Assembly: GCA_028283825.1 (NCBI GenBank) | Contig: JAPWJW010000001.1 | Location: 682,001-746,000 of the forward strand | Source: Azospirillaceae bacterium | GTDB taxonomy: Bacteria; Pseudomonadota; Alphaproteobacteria; Azospirillales; Azospirillaceae | Length of the DNA: 64,000 nucleotides | Direction of reading: 5' to 3' | In this document: positions 44,901 through 52,264 of the stretch, one piece after another | How the letters are laid out: every line of letters starts with the position of its first letter | Numbering within the stretch: the first letter of the stretch is position 1 | Notes under the pieces: model-generated | What the model saw: the letters and a program-made list of their open reading frames with translations, nothing else | Databases searched by the model: none | What the model was told of the DNA's origin: nothing | Made by a program: the position numbers and the translations under genes

Positions 44901-45180
44901 GGCCGACTGCGACGCGGCGCTGAAGCTGGAACCGACCTCCGGTGCGACCCAAGACAGTCGTGCCTTCGTTCTTCTGCGTCTGGGGCGGTATGATGAGGCT
45001 ATCAGCCAATACGACGCGGCGCTGAAGGATCGCCCGACCAGAGAGACCAGCCTTTATGGCCGGGGCTTGGCCAAGCTACGTGCCGGCATGGCGACGGAAG
45101 GCCAGGCTGATTTGGCCGCTGCCCGGGAAAACGACGCCAGGATTGACGAAATGTTCAAGGCCTACGGTTTGACGCCCTGA
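41905..45180 (+). CDS. Exported DUF3857/transglutaminase-like/TPR protein
   Basis: A 1091-residue protein with a signal peptide (to about residue 24), a DUF3857 domain (about 50-260, including SHNVIRVRTPQGL and YRIRRGDQVIDLLP), then a transglutaminase-like core. Its catalytic triad can be read as Cys335 (RRFGDCKGKTALLLALL), His378 (PGLFDHVLV) and Asp393 (YWLDGT). The C-terminal half has repeated TPR units such as AGALVDAEKALALKPDWAPAYGIRGYIRMETGD. DUF3857-transglutaminase proteins are periplasmic and of unknown role. ATG 41905, behind GGGGGTGGGT, gives the shortest n-region; ATG 41893 is also possible. Its end overlaps the convergent oxyR pseudogene by 26 bp. Confidence 0.88.
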   Translation: MRWWVLGAMATLCMGGAMGLARAADKPVVAPPEAWVKPVDMPANGDGGGASAAIQILLTDWQMNQATDGVSVYSHNVIRVRTPQGLTPMGSQQLNWNPDTDVLTLHQYRIRRGDQVIDLLPTVQPFTVLRRERNLEAAALDGTLTVTLQPPGLLVGDVLETAYTLKRNDPVLQGQMAELFAEVWLVPTDRVYVRANWPKSQPLHWRATDGLDKPKTAPGELSLDMHDVVELHGPANAPARYFNFRQLEFSTYASWADLSTQMEALFAKTAVLVPDSPLNVEVARIRAASADPKVRAVLALALVEDQVRYLFLGMNNGALVPAAADLTWTRRFGDCKGKTALLLALLHALDIPSEPALVSTVAGDGLDARLPNPGLFDHVLVRAHIDGRDYWLDGTREGDAGRDLDRLRVPYFHWALPLVPQGGALVPLVPPPLDEPTALTTLTIDASDGISVPTRVHGEQTLSGDDALEVKQGLDNLSADARDRLLRNFWTKRYPTLQPRTVSDHFDVATGRQTLVVDGEQLLEWKQQASTTAVFLRLPEGELGWKADAKRQPGPHLDAPYTVNFPFYERTRETIILPPDALGATVQGGAVDKTLMEMAFHRDVKVERNVMTLDVSARSLKPEYLASATEAEAAAAQVRNLSEEAVLLMTPVNYRPTVKEQERFLARTPETPEALVARADVLFKRGDKAGALVDAEKALALKPDWAPAYGIRGYIRMETGDSKGAQADFDKALTLDPACQQAMDGNAQLALDQGRNDDVVLIASRVLQLWPADVSALGQRMLAYYRLNKRDQAFTDATGVKRLDPNRLDSYQVRFNVLRQRGEKDAALAEGEAAAIARPDNADAATLKAVGLEILGRREEAVAAYGRVLELKPTAEVYSERARARLPSDQKGKAADLTTAVALDPNNGDYLIALGTAQSRLGDDAAAEAAFTKSLTLGTAEDQKDALMIRGRFYARTHRDQQAREDFAKARGEMAGDASGLNDLCWQQASVGFALDTALADCDAALKLEPTSGATQDSRAFVLLRLGRYDEAISQYDAALKDRPTRETSLYGRGLAKLRAGMATEGQADLAAARENDARIDEMFKAYGLTP

Positions 45181-46076
45181 AGGCTGGTGGACCCGCCGGC
45201 CCCACCGTCCGGATCAGCGCCGCCAGCGCGTCCAGCGCCGGCCGGCGGGCGAAGGTGGGGCGGCTGACCAGGCGAACCAGCCGGCCGCTGTCCGCGCGTG
45301 AGGGCCGCACGGGGCGGAAGGCCACGTCCGTGCGGCCGGCATGGGTCTCGGCCGCCAGGGCCGGCACCAGGGTGGTGCCATAGCCGGCCGCCACCATGTT
45401 CAGCAGGGTTTCCAGGCTGGTGGCCCGCAGGGACCAGCCGCCGGGGTCGGGCCGGGCGCAAGCCGCCAGCGCCTGGTCGCGCAGGCAATGGCCGTCGGCC
45501 AGGACCAGCAGGTCGGGGGATAGGGCGGTTTCATCCACCTGATGTCCACCGGCCAGGGCGTGGTCCGGCGGCAGGGCGGCCAGGAAATCCTCCTGGAACA
45601 GGGGCTGTTCCGTCAGGTCGCCTTCCGCCACCGGGGTGGCGATCAGGGCGGCGTCCAGCTGGCGGCGGCGCAGCCGTTCCAGCAGGGCGTCAGTCGTATC
45701 CTCCCACAATTCCAGGGTCAGGGCCGGGTGGCGTTGGCGCAAGGGGCCGAACACCCGGGGCATGAGATAGGGGCCCAGCGTGGGGATGACGCCCAGGGTC
45801 AGAGGGCCGGCCAGCGGGTCGCGGGCGCTGGGCCAGCGCCAGGATGGCGTCGGCCTCCGCCACCGCGCGGGCGGCGTGGACCAGCACTTCCTCCCCCATG
45901 GCCGTTGGTTCCACCCATTTGTTGGTGCGCTCGAACAAGGGCGCGCCCAGTCGCGCCTCCAGCTTGGCCACCTGGGCGCTGAGGGTGGGCTGGCTGACGT
46001 TGCAGGCGGCGGCGGCCCGGCCGAAATGGCGGTGCTGGGCCACCGCCAGCAGGTACCGCAGGTCGCGCAGGTTCAT
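45155..46076 (-). pseudogene. oxyR: OxyR-type LysR regulator broken by a +1 frameshift
   Basis: The N-terminal part from ATG 46076 reads MNLRDLRYLLAVAQHRHFGRAAAACNVSQPTLSAQVAKLEARLG, a LysR HTH of OxyR type. The C-terminal part, in another frame, contains LADGHCLRDQALAAC, matching the two redox cysteines of OxyR (Cys199/Cys208 in E. coli). The frames meet near 45827-45833, where a GGG run (CCC on the coding strand) has one base too many; with one base removed the reading would be ...LALASARDPLAGPLTLGVIPTLGPYLMP..., as expected. It is either a true pseudogene or a sequencing error. It is divergent from the catalase gene, the usual OxyR target. Confidence 0.85.
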
Positions 46077-46103
46077 CGGTGGGTCCCACTTATTGGATCG
46101 CCG

Positions 46104-46140
46104 ATATATGTTGTCTATCGTTACGATTTGAACAATCGAT
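46104..46140. promoter_or_regulatory. OxyR-like binding site between oxyR and the catalase gene
   Basis: The four tetranucleotides ATAT, CTAT, ATTT and CGAT are separated by exactly 7 nt each, matching the OxyR consensus ATAG-N7-CTAT-N7-ATAG-N7-CTAT at 12 of 16 positions. It lies 28 bp upstream of the oxyR start and about 130 bp before the catalase start. Confidence 0.6.
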
Positions 46141-46266
46141 TTTACGCATGAAGGACGGGCCGATAGCTTTTCCCTCGTCGGGCCCCTCGCCATAGCGGAA
46201 TGGGCGGCCCAAATCCTTTCAAGGCCGTCGCCGCATCGACGGCCACAACGATGAGGGAGTGTTCCC

Positions 46267-47748
46267 ATGACCACCCAGCCGCCCCGGATGACCACCACCG
46301 CCGGCGCACCCATCGCCGACAATCAGAACAGCCAGACGGCGGGCCCGCGCGGCCCCGTGCTGATGCAGGACTACCAGCTGATGGAAAAGCTGGCCCACCA
46401 GAACCGGGAGCGTATTCCGGAACGCGTGGTGCACGCCAAGGGCTGGGGCGCCTTCGGCACCCTGACCGTCACCCACGACATCACCCGGTACACCCGGGCC
46501 AAGGTGTTCGGTGCCGTGGGCAAGAAGACCGACCTGCTGCTACGCTTCTCCACCGTCGCCGGTGAACTGGGGGCGGCGGATGCGGAGCGCGACGTACGCG
46601 GCTTCGCCCTGAAGTTCTACACGGAAGAGGGCAATTGGGACCTGGTGGGCAACAACACGCCGGTCTTCTTCATCCGCGACCCGTTGAAGTTCCCGGATTT
46701 CATCCATACGCAGAAGCGCCATCCGCGCAGCAACCTGCGCAGCCCGACCGCCATGTGGGACTTCTGGTCCCTGTCGCCGGAAAGCCTGCACCAGGTCACC
46801 ATCCTGATGTCCGACCGCGGGCTGCCGCCCAGCCCGCGCTTCATGAACGGCTACGGCAGCCACACCTACAGCTTCTGGAACGACCAGGGCGAACGCTTCT
46901 GGATCAAGTTCCACTTCAAGACCCAGCAGGGCCACCGCCATCTGACCAACGACCAGGCGGCCCAGGTGGTGGGGCAGACCCGCGAAAGCTATCAGGAGGA
47001 TCTGTTCGGCAGCATCGAGAAGGGCGACTTCCCCCGCTGGACCTTGCAGATCCAGGTGATGCCCGAAGCTGATGCTGACCGGACACCCTACAACCCCTTC
47101 GATCTGACCAAGGTGTGGCCGCACAAGGACTATCCGGCCATCGATGTCGGCGTGATCGAGCTGAACCGCAATCCGGACAACTACTTCGCGGAGATCGAAC
47201 AGGCGGCCTTCAGCCCATCCAACGTGGTGCCCGGCATCGGCCACAGCCCGGACAAGATGCTGCAGGCCCGCATCTTCTCCTACGCCGACGCCCACCGCTA
47301 TCGCCTGGGCACGCATTACGAGGCCCTGCCCGTGAATGCGCCCAAATGCCCGGTGCACCACTATCACAAGGACGGGGCGATGCGGTTTTTCCGCAACGAC
47401 ACCGGTAACCCCGACGCTTATTACGAGCCCAACAGCATGGGCGGCCCGGCGCAGGATCCGGGCGTGGCGGAGCCGCCGCTGCGTATCACCGGTGATGCCG
47501 CCCGTTATGACCACCGCGACGGCAATGATGACTACGGCCAGCCGCGCGCCCTGTTCAACCTGATGGATGCCGCTCAGAAGGACCGGCTGTTCGGCAACAT
47601 CGCTGCCGCCATGCAGGGCGTGCCCGCCCACATCGTGGAACGCCAGCTGGGCCACTTCGCCAAGGTCGATCCGGCCTATGCCGAGGGCGTGCGCCAGGCC
47701 CTGGCCAAGGGGGAGGGCGCCGGCCGGCCCGAGACCGCCTTCCCGTAA
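46267..47748 (+). CDS. katA: Monofunctional heme catalase
   Basis: A 493-residue small-subunit catalase. The distal histidine is His56 in [13 protein letters not shown], the distal asparagine is in [14 protein letters not shown] (about 129-130), and the proximal heme tyrosine is Tyr339 in [14 protein letters not shown]. The enzyme dismutates hydrogen peroxide to water and oxygen. Length and motifs are complete, and there is no signal peptide. It is divergent from the OxyR-type gene with an OxyR-like site between, so peroxide induction is expected provided an active OxyR exists. A strong intrinsic terminator follows. Confidence 0.96.
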   Translation: MTTQPPRMTTTAGAPIADNQNSQTAGPRGPVLMQDYQLMEKLAHQNRERIPERVVHAKGWGAFGTLTVTHDITRYTRAKVFGAVGKKTDLLLRFSTVAGELGAADAERDVRGFALKFYTEEGNWDLVGNNTPVFFIRDPLKFPDFIHTQKRHPRSNLRSPTAMWDFWSLSPESLHQVTILMSDRGLPPSPRFMNGYGSHTYSFWNDQGERFWIKFHFKTQQGHRHLTNDQAAQVVGQTRESYQEDLFGSIEKGDFPRWTLQIQVMPEADADRTPYNPFDLTKVWPHKDYPAIDVGVIELNRNPDNYFAEIEQAAFSPSNVVPGIGHSPDKMLQARIFSYADAHRYRLGTHYEALPVNAPKCPVHHYHKDGAMRFFRNDTGNPDAYYEPNSMGGPAQDPGVAEPPLRITGDAARYDHRDGNDDYGQPRALFNLMDAAQKDRLFGNIAAAMQGVPAHIVERQLGHFAKVDPAYAEGVRQALAKGEGAGRPETAFP

Positions 47749-47841
47749 GCTTTCCACAGTCCCACCCTGGCGCCCGTCCCCCAAACCCGCCCGTCCCCCG
47801 TGATCCCCACACGGTCGACCGGCCTGGCGCCAGGGAACCTG

Positions 47842-47884
47842 GTGGCCGGTGTGACCGAAAGGTCACCCGGCCACATCTTTTTTT
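47842..47884 (+). terminator. Intrinsic terminator of the catalase gene
   Basis: GTGGCCGG-T-GTGACC pairs with GGTCAC-CCGGCCAC (14 bp with one bulged T) around a GAAA tetraloop and is followed by seven T residues: a textbook rho-independent terminator, about 95 nt after the stop. Confidence 0.9.
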
Positions 47885-48117
47885 GGAAGGGCTCGTTTTC
47901 AGGTTGTGGGTGCGGCGCACGCAAGGATAGCGTCACCCACATCATAACAAGCGGTCATAGTCCGATGAACCTCGTCCTCCAATTTAGCCAACGTACCGTT
48001 GAGCGGGTTGGGGCGGGGCTTTGTCCGTTTATGACTGGGGCATTGGGGTAACGGCTAACCACCGTCCCCGACGCACCCGATCACAGCCCCGCAGGCTTAG
48101 CACCTGCGGGGCTTTTT
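47885..48117 (+). ncRNA. Possible small RNA transcription unit
   Basis: No convincing protein gene lies here, yet the stretch ends in its own strong terminator (48085-48117) and follows the catalase terminator, so it would be an independent transcript. An 8-bp stem (TGTGGGTG at 47905-47912 with CACCCACA at 47934-47941) supports structured RNA. The promoter and 5' end are not defined; strand is set by the terminator's T-run. Confidence 0.4.
48085..48117 (+). terminator. Intrinsic terminator just upstream of the group II intron
   Basis: AGCCCCGCAGG and CCTGCGGGGCT form a perfect 11-bp stem around CTTAGCA, followed by TTTTT. The intron begins 3 to 4 nt after the T-run. Confidence 0.9.
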
Positions 48118-48120
48118 GTG

Positions 48121-49961
48121 GTGCGCCCAGCATGGGCGCGTTCTTGAGGGTGGAAGTCCCTCCGTAAGCTGATCACGGTGAACGAAGCGAAACGCAACTG
48201 CGAGAGGGCGACTGATCGTGGGGAGGAAGCGTGGAGCGAAACCACGAGCCGATGAACAAGAACCGGATAGAAGGCGGTGCCGAGCAGGGCGAGCGGGCCA
48301 TGAACCGCGAAGCTCTCGTGATCAAGGGTCGGCGCCGTAGATCCGGCGGTTGTGTGGTGAAGGAGCGCGCTCTTACCTGGGGAGATCCCGCCTTATGCCT
48401 GAAAGGGTGACGGTGTCGAGCCGGAGCGGGAAGTCAGCAGAGGTCATAGTAGGGGCCGGTTCAACTGGTGCCGAAGGACCGAACGAGGAGGAGTGTTGAT
48501 CCACCGTGGCGATGCGGAAGGCAGAGCGTCAGATGTCCGCGCAAGCGGGGCGGTCGGGAGGGGGGCGAGGTGAAGCCTTGCCCGGGCCCGGCAGCGACGA
48601 AGCCTTGCGCCCGTGCCCGGAAATGGAAAACACGGGGTCAGGGCTGCTGCTGGCGGCCCTGACGCGAGAGAACCTGCAACGGGCTTGGCGACGGGTGCGG
48701 TCCAACAAGGGCGCGGCGGGGGTTGACGGTCTGGACATTGACCAGACGGCGGCCCATCTGCGCACGGTGTGGCCCGCGATCCGGAGCCAGGTGTTGTCGG
48801 GGACGTACCGGCCTTGGCCGGTACGACGGGTGGCGATCCCGAAGCCGGACGGTGGCGAGCGTGAACTCGGCATCCCGACGGTGACGGATCGCCTGATCCA
48901 GCAGGCGCTGCTGCAGGTGTTGCAGCCGCTCCTTGATCCGAGCTTCAGCGAGTACAGCTACGGCTTCCGTCCGGGGCGAGGGGCGCACGACGCGGTGCTG
49001 AAGGCACAGTCGTACGTCCAGTCGGGCCGGCGGGTTGTGGTTGACGTGGACCTGGAGAAGTTCTTCGACCGGGTGAACCACGACATCCTGATCGACCGTC
49101 TCTGGAAGCGCATTGGGGATGCCGGCATCGTCCGGCTGATCCGGTCGTACCTGGACAGCGGGATCATGGTGGGGGGCGTGGTCCAGGCACGGGAGAGGGG
49201 GACGCCGCAGGGCGGCCCGCTGTCGCCGCTGCTGGCCAACGTCTTGCTCGACGAGGTGGACCGGGAACTGGAGCGCCGGGGTCATCGCTTCGTGCGCTAC
49301 GCTGACGATGCGAACGTTTACGTTCGCAGCCGGAAGGCGGGTGAACGGGTGATGGCGCTGTTGCGGCGGCTCTACGGCCGACTGCGTCTCTCGGTCAACG
49401 AGACCAAGAGCGCGGTGACCAGCGTGTTCGGCCGCAAGTTCCTGGGCTACGGCTTCTGGGTGGCGCCCGGTGGCGTCATCAAGCGGCGGGTTGCCGACAA
49501 GCCGCTGGCGACCTTCAAGCATCGCATCCGGCAGCTGACCCGCCGTTCCGGCGGGAACAGTGTGCAGGAGGTGGTGATGCGCCTGCGTTCCTATGTTCTG
49601 GGATGGAAGGCCTACTTCCGCCTGGCGCAGACACCCCGGGTCTGGAACGACCTGGACAAGTGGATGCGCCATCGGCTGCGGGCCATCCAGCTCAAGCATT
49701 GGAAACGGGGCACGACCATCTACAGGGAACTGAAAGCACTCGGGGCCAAACCCAAGGTGCTCCATCAGGTGGCGGCCAATAGCCGCCGCTGGTGGCGCAA
49801 CAGCGGGATGGCCCTCAATGCCGTCCTCTCCCTGCAATGGGCGGACGCCCTGGGAATGCCCCGTCTCTCTTGACCTCAACTCCTCGAACCGCCCGGTGCG
49901 GACCCGCATGCCGGGTGGTGTGGGAGGGGAGCGGTCCTCAAGGATCGCCCCCTATCCCGAT
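48121..49961 (+). mobile_element. Group II intron with reverse transcriptase, inserted after a terminator
   Basis: The element begins with GTGCGCCCAGCATGGGCGCG, a common 5' end for bacterial group II introns. It carries a structured region of about 385 nt, then the RT/maturase gene. It closes with a 34-nt domain V (49886-49919; arms ACCGCCCGG and CCGGGTGGT with a 2-nt bulge) and a domain VI (about 49920-49961) with a candidate branch A in CCTATCCCGAT, 7 nt before the end. Insertion directly behind an intrinsic terminator and an RT without an endonuclease domain are habits of class C introns; the class is an inference. The exact ends are set by motif and could be off by a few bases. Confidence 0.88.
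48506..49873 (+). CDS. ltrA: Group II intron reverse transcriptase/maturase
   Basis: A 455-residue protein. RT motifs appear in order: NKGAAGVDGLDID (RT0), VRRVAIPKPDGGERELGIPTVTDRLIQQALLQVL, SYGFRPGRGAHDAV, VDVDLEKFFDRVNHD, GTPQGGPLSPLLANVLLDEVD and the catalytic FVRYADDANVYV. A maturase domain X follows (LRSYVLGWKAYFRLAQTPRVWNDLDKWMRHRLRAIQLKHWKR). The protein ends without an HNH endonuclease domain. The frame is intact, so splicing and retrohoming may be possible. A GTG at 48506 or ATG at 48512 could start it. A 45-residue Gly/Pro-rich segment precedes the first RT motif. Confidence 0.94.
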   Translation: MAMRKAERQMSAQAGRSGGGRGEALPGPGSDEALRPCPEMENTGSGLLLAALTRENLQRAWRRVRSNKGAAGVDGLDIDQTAAHLRTVWPAIRSQVLSGTYRPWPVRRVAIPKPDGGERELGIPTVTDRLIQQALLQVLQPLLDPSFSEYSYGFRPGRGAHDAVLKAQSYVQSGRRVVVDVDLEKFFDRVNHDILIDRLWKRIGDAGIVRLIRSYLDSGIMVGGVVQARERGTPQGGPLSPLLANVLLDEVDRELERRGHRFVRYADDANVYVRSRKAGERVMALLRRLYGRLRLSVNETKSAVTSVFGRKFLGYGFWVAPGGVIKRRVADKPLATFKHRIRQLTRRSGGNSVQEVVMRLRSYVLGWKAYFRLAQTPRVWNDLDKWMRHRLRAIQLKHWKRGTTIYRELKALGAKPKVLHQVAANSRRWWRNSGMALNAVLSLQWADALGMPRLS

Positions 49962-49980
49962 TGCGCCCAGCAGGGGTGCG
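49961..49980 (+). repeat. Near-copy of the intron 5' end at its 3' boundary
   Basis: TTGCGCCCAGCAGGGGTGCG matches the first 20 nt of the intron (48121-48140) at 17 positions. It may be a remnant of a second intron copy or a coincidence of target and intron sequence. Confidence 0.55.
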
Positions 49981-49981
49981 T

Positions 49982-49997
49982 TAGAGCGGAACGTGAC
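49982..49997 (+). repeat. Half copy of the REP-like palindrome
   Basis: TAGAGCGGAACGTGAC shares its first 12 bases with the left arm of the palindrome at 41734-41781. No complementary right arm is present, so the copy is truncated or diverged. Confidence 0.55.
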
Positions 49998-50024
49998 CGA
50001 ACCGCGGCGGGGGCGCCATAAGGC

Positions 50025-50489
50025 TTAGCGGCGCTCGCGGTAATGGCCCAGGACGTGGCGGCCTTCCGGCGACATTTTGGGCACCACGTCCATCATGATG
50101 TCCTCCAGCACCAGGCCCAGGGGTTGGCGCTGCGTGCGCGCGTTGGCGATGGCGGCGCGCAGGGCGTCGTCATCCAGGGGCGTGCGGTCGATTTCGGCCC
50201 GAACCTGGTCCATGGCCTGGATGAAGCCGGCCTGCGCCTGTTCCAACTGGGCCATGTGGCTGAGGATGGCCTCGCGCAGCAGGCGGCGGTCGTCGGCCGG
50301 CATGTTTTCCGCCAGGTCGATGAAGGCGGAGGCCAGGGCGTTGCCGCCCGGCGTCGCGGCCACGGAAGGGGGCAGCATGCGCAGAACCGCTCGCTCCCGC
50401 CATTGCTGCGCCCCCACGAATGCCAGCAGGAACAGGTTCAGGGCCAGCGACAGGGTCAGCAGAAGACGGGATTGAAGCAGGGCGCGCAT
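50025..50489 (-). CDS. Periplasmic CnrX/CpxP-like metal-sensor protein
   Basis: A 154-residue protein with one N-terminal membrane anchor (LLLTLSLALNLFLLAFVGAQQW) and a helical periplasmic domain (ALASAFIDLAENMPADDRRLLREAILSHMAQLEQAQAGFIQAMDQVRAEIDRTPLDDDALRAAIANART, closing with MSPEGRHVLGHYRERR). This fits the periplasmic heavy-metal sensor family that includes CnrX and is related to CpxP/Spy. It has only three histidines and no cysteine, so metal binding is uncertain. It lies 49 nt after the anti-sigma gene. Such proteins signal to the anti-sigma factor across the membrane. ATG 50489 is preferred to the longer frame. Confidence 0.75.
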   Translation of the reverse strand: MRALLQSRLLLTLSLALNLFLLAFVGAQQWRERAVLRMLPPSVAATPGGNALASAFIDLAENMPADDRRLLREAILSHMAQLEQAQAGFIQAMDQVRAEIDRTPLDDDALRAAIANARTQRQPLGLVLEDIMMDVVPKMSPEGRHVLGHYRERR

Positions 50490-50538
50490 GGGATGGAGCC
50501 TTTCGGGCGATCGGAACAAGTCGGAATAGGCGGGCGGG

Positions 50539-50991
50539 TTACTGTACGAACCAGCCGCCGGCCGATCCCGTCATGCTGAACAGGGCGGTCAGGGCGGGTT
50601 CGCCGGAACCGGCATCGGGCGAGGGAGACAGCCAGGTGCCAGCCAGCCAGCCGGCCACCGCCACGGTGGCGAAAACGGCGCCGACGGGACGGCTGGGCAC
50701 CAGCATGGCCCACCAGCCTTTCGCCGGGGTCGCGGGCACCTGGTTGCGGATGCGGCGCAGGCTGGCGTCGATGCCGGCCTGGACGCGGTGCCCGTCGGGC
50801 ATGCCGGCATCCAGGCCATCATGGGGAAGGGGCAGGACGCGGCGGAACGCCATCTCCCACAGGATTTGCGCGTCGGTGTCCGCGTCCCGCAGGTGAAGGG
50901 CCGGCCGGCGCAGAGGGTGGGGCCATTGGTCGATGTCCGGCCCATGGGTGGCCAGGTGGCGGGCGAAATCCTCTAGCGTCATCATGCTCAT
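50539..50991 (-). CDS. Anti-sigma factor (membrane-anchored)
   Basis: A 150-residue protein: a cytoplasmic N-terminal half of about 95 residues with MTLEDFARHLATHGPDIDQWP, a single membrane helix at about 101-122 (RPVGAVFATVAVAGWLAGTWLS), and a short periplasmic tail. Size, topology and the ATGA overlap with the upstream ECF sigma gene identify it as the cognate anti-sigma factor. No zinc-binding HxxxCxxC motif is present. It would hold the sigma factor at the membrane until the periplasmic partner signals. Confidence 0.8.
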   Translation of the reverse strand: MSMMTLEDFARHLATHGPDIDQWPHPLRRPALHLRDADTDAQILWEMAFRRVLPLPHDGLDAGMPDGHRVQAGIDASLRRIRNQVPATPAKGWWAMLVPSRPVGAVFATVAVAGWLAGTWLSPSPDAGSGEPALTALFSMTGSAGGWFVQ

Positions 50992-51596
50992 CCCCTCCTG
51001 CTCATCTCGTTTCCATCCTCGGGGGTCGCCTTGGCCAGGGCGCGCTGCAAGGCGTTGCGGGCGCGGTGCAACAGCGACCAGTAAGCCCGCTGGTTCAGGC
51101 CCAGCACCGCCGAAGCCTGGGGACCCGGCATTTCCTGGTAATAGAACAGCGTCAGTGCCGCGCGTTGCTTCTCCGGCAGGGTGGCCAGGGCGTCGCGCAC
51201 CTGCTGCTGTTCCGACCGGCGTTCCAGGCGGTCATCCACGCGTTCCGCCGGGTCTGCCACCTCCATCGCCTCATCCAGCGTGTCGTGGCGCCGCATGCGC
51301 AGCCGGTCCAGGCACAGGCGGTAGGTCACGGTGTACAGCCAGGTGCTCAGTTGCGCCCGGCCGGGCGTCCAGCGCCCGGCATGGTTCCACACCCGCACCA
51401 GCACCTCCTGCGCCACGTCGTCGGCATCTGCCTCCGATGACAGCAGCCGCTTGGCCAGGCGCCAGGTGGTGGCGTAGTGCCGCTGTCCCACCGCGCGCAG
51501 GGCGCGTTCGTCGCCGTCGGCGATGCGGGCCATCAGGGCGTCGTCACCGTCGTCCCGTGGCCGGTCGGCGGTGCTCCCAATCTTCTGGTCGATCAC
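50988..51596 (-). CDS. ECF-type RNA polymerase sigma factor
   Basis: A 202-residue sigma-70-family factor. Region 2 reads HYATTWRLAKRLLSSEADADDVAQEVLVRVWNHAGRW with STWLYTVTYRLCLDRLRMRRH (region 2.3-2.4). Region 4 reads ALATLPEKQRAALTLFYYQEMPGPQASAVLGLNQRAYWSLLHRARNALQRAL. The stop overlaps the anti-sigma start (ATGA). The start is uncertain: GTG 51596 (GGGAAA upstream) is chosen over TTG 51662, which lacks a ribosome-binding site. It is divergent from the small secreted Cys-rich gene, a possible target. Confidence 0.9.
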   Translation of the reverse strand: MIDQKIGSTADRPRDDGDDALMARIADGDERALRAVGQRHYATTWRLAKRLLSSEADADDVAQEVLVRVWNHAGRWTPGRAQLSTWLYTVTYRLCLDRLRMRRHDTLDEAMEVADPAERVDDRLERRSEQQQVRDALATLPEKQRAALTLFYYQEMPGPQASAVLGLNQRAYWSLLHRARNALQRALAKATPEDGNEMSRRG

Positions 51597-51840
51597 GGGG
51601 TTTCCCGTTGCAAGGCGGGTGGTGCGTGCTGGGTATCGGGACCGGTCATCGCTGACCTTCAATCATGGATGCGGGGATTTTGCCCTGATACGGGCGGTTT
51701 CGACGTCGCTATTCGGCTGGCCGTCCAATTTTTTTGAAAGCGCGTCGGCGAATAATCCGGGTTCCGCCCACCGTACCAGAAAGACACGGGCAGCCCTGAG
51801 CCGCCGCTCTTTTTCACCGTCCTTTCAAGGAAACGACCCC

Positions 51841-52089
51841 ATGACCCGAATGATCACCCGTGGCGTCGCCGCCCTGTCGCTGATGGCGGCGCTGGCCGCC
51901 GTTCCCGCCTTTGCCCAGGACCAGCGCGCCGCCATGAAGTCTTGCCAGCCCGACCGCCAGGCCCTGTGCAAGGACGTGCAGCCCGGCGGCGGCCGCATCC
52001 TGGCCTGCCTGAAACAGAATGAGGACAAGCTGTCGGCCGACTGCAAGGCGGCGCTGGCCAACTTCCCGGCACCCAAGCAGGGCTCGTGA
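51841..52089 (+). CDS. Small secreted protein with a cysteine-rich (GLG1-type) repeat
   Basis: An 82-residue protein: signal peptide ending at AFAQD (about residue 25), then one repeat with four cysteines (35, 43, 56, 68) in the spacing of the GLG1/Cys-rich repeat family ([28 protein letters not shown], then ADCKAAL). Such single-repeat secreted proteins are common in alphaproteobacteria and have no established function. AAGGAAACG lies upstream of ATG 51841. The position opposite an ECF sigma/anti-sigma/metal-sensor operon suggests co-regulation. A large hairpin follows the stop. Confidence 0.82.
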   Translation: MTRMITRGVAALSLMAALAAVPAFAQDQRAAMKSCQPDRQALCKDVQPGGGRILACLKQNEDKLSADCKAALANFPAPKQGS

Positions 52090-52090
52090 T

Positions 52091-52134
52091 GAATTCGGGC
52101 CGGCGGATCGTTTCGGATCCGCCGGCCCGAATTC
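52091..52134. terminator. Perfect 19-bp hairpin after the Cys-rich gene
   Basis: GAATTCGGGCCGGCGGATC, loop GTTTCG, exact reverse complement. It begins 1 nt after the stop codon. No T-run follows, so it is a probable terminator or mRNA-stabilising structure. Confidence 0.75.
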
Positions 52135-52264
52135 TACGCAACAAACCCCGCTCAAACGGGCAGGGCTGCCCATCATCGCGGGGCGTTGGCGGGGACGGGC
52201 GATCTGCTATTCTGCGGCCCTCCGGACCCGGAATGGGGTTCGTCCATCGGAGCCCGCGTTTCAA

